DNA from: CAZZIZ01 sp964654535
GTDB lineage: Bacteria; Bacteroidota; Bacteroidia; Chitinophagales; UBA2359
DNA: 14,803 nucleotides
Direction of reading: 5' to 3'
Assembly (NCBI GenBank): GCA_964654535.1
Contig: CAZZIZ010000077.1
Span: 1-14,803 of the forward strand
Shown piece after piece: positions 14,633 to 14,803 of the stretch. The notes beneath the pieces are model-generated. The model had not been told where the DNA came from. It saw only the letters and a program-made list of their open reading frames with translations, and did not search any database. The translations under genes were made by a program, and so were the position numbers. Each line of letters starts with the position of its first letter. Within the stretch, counting starts at the first letter, position 1.

Positions 14633-14803
14633 TATCTTTTCAGGTTTAGGTTTTCATGTGCAATAGAAAATTGCTACTCGTAAAAATTACGTTTACTATC
14701 GATTATATCTGTTTGTAAACGCACTGATTTTGTATTTTGTTATATTAGTGAGAGCTTACATGCTCTTTTGACAAATAGTGCTCATGGGAGTTATATACAT
14801 GTT
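14633..14803. other. AT-rich right edge, no gene seen
   Basis: AT-rich sequence without a coding frame. A 7-bp inverted repeat, CGTTTAC (14690-14696) with GTAAACG (14715-14721), and AGAGC-TTACAT-GCTCT followed by TTT (about 14751-14769) are visible but short. This may be the leader of a gene beyond the window. Confidence 0.4.

Noticed and set aside
14347..14683. Overlapping open frames on both strands near the right end
   Set aside because: They run through the hairpins of repeat copy C; several frames are open at once because the sequence is palindromic, and none looks like a protein.
14690..14721. Inverted repeat CGTTTAC/GTAAACG as an operator or attachment site
   Set aside because: Only 7 bp with an 18-nt spacer in AT-rich sequence; likely chance, with no gene visible next to it.
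1..14803. tRNA or rRNA genes
   Set aside because: No cloverleaf with a CCA end or GTTCRA-type T-loop and no ribosomal RNA motif was noticed on either strand.

Overview
The window looks like a chromosomal segment of a member of the Bacteroidota, probably a marine-type Flavobacteriia/Cryomorphaceae-like organism. The main grounds are a secreted protein ending in a type IX secretion (T9SS) type A sorting domain, a lack of Shine-Dalgarno sites in front of most genes, -7 boxes resembling TAnnTTTG, and GC-rich structured intergenic repeats in an otherwise AT-leaning sequence. No plasmid, phage or complete mobile element is visible.

Layout. 1-328: the last codons of an unidentified gene, then the decayed C-terminus of an IS1182-type transposase. 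481-3726 (+): a lipoprotein di-heme cytochrome c peroxidase and a T9SS-exported beta-helix/Calx-beta protein. 3787-4100: copy A of a structured repeat. 4215-6443 (+): a SulP anion transporter with an extra C-terminal domain. 9459-6487 (-): a probable co-directional group of a BaiN/HI0933-type flavoprotein, an M42 aminopeptidase and an AlkB-type dioxygenase, the last two overlapping. 9505-10749: 1.2 kb without a convincing gene, holding an orphan terminator-like hairpin on the minus strand, at least two repeat families and repeat copy B. 10750-12378 (+): an AspT/YidE-type transporter, converging with 9 bp overlap on a minus-strand pair (two-cluster CDGSH iron-sulfur protein, then an unknown protein). 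13560-14285 (-): another unknown protein. 14352-14632: repeat copy C, inverted, followed by a gene-free right edge.

The genes are mostly housekeeping or accessory and do not form one obvious pathway. Transport (SulP, AspT-like), redox (peroxidase, flavoprotein, CDGSH) and DNA/protein maintenance (AlkB, M42) are interleaved.

The most interesting item is not a gene. Three intergenic elements share fixed ends (a GCGTGAGGGATAG start and a GGGACACGCCCA-like end) and a fixed core (AGCGAA..., GCCCG.CCC). Between these blocks lie hairpins that differ in sequence and length from copy to copy while keeping strong base pairing. That pattern suggests a dispersed element selected for structure. A second point of interest is the CDGSH gene, which is followed in the same reading frame, after a single TAA, by an unknown ORF with no ATG start.
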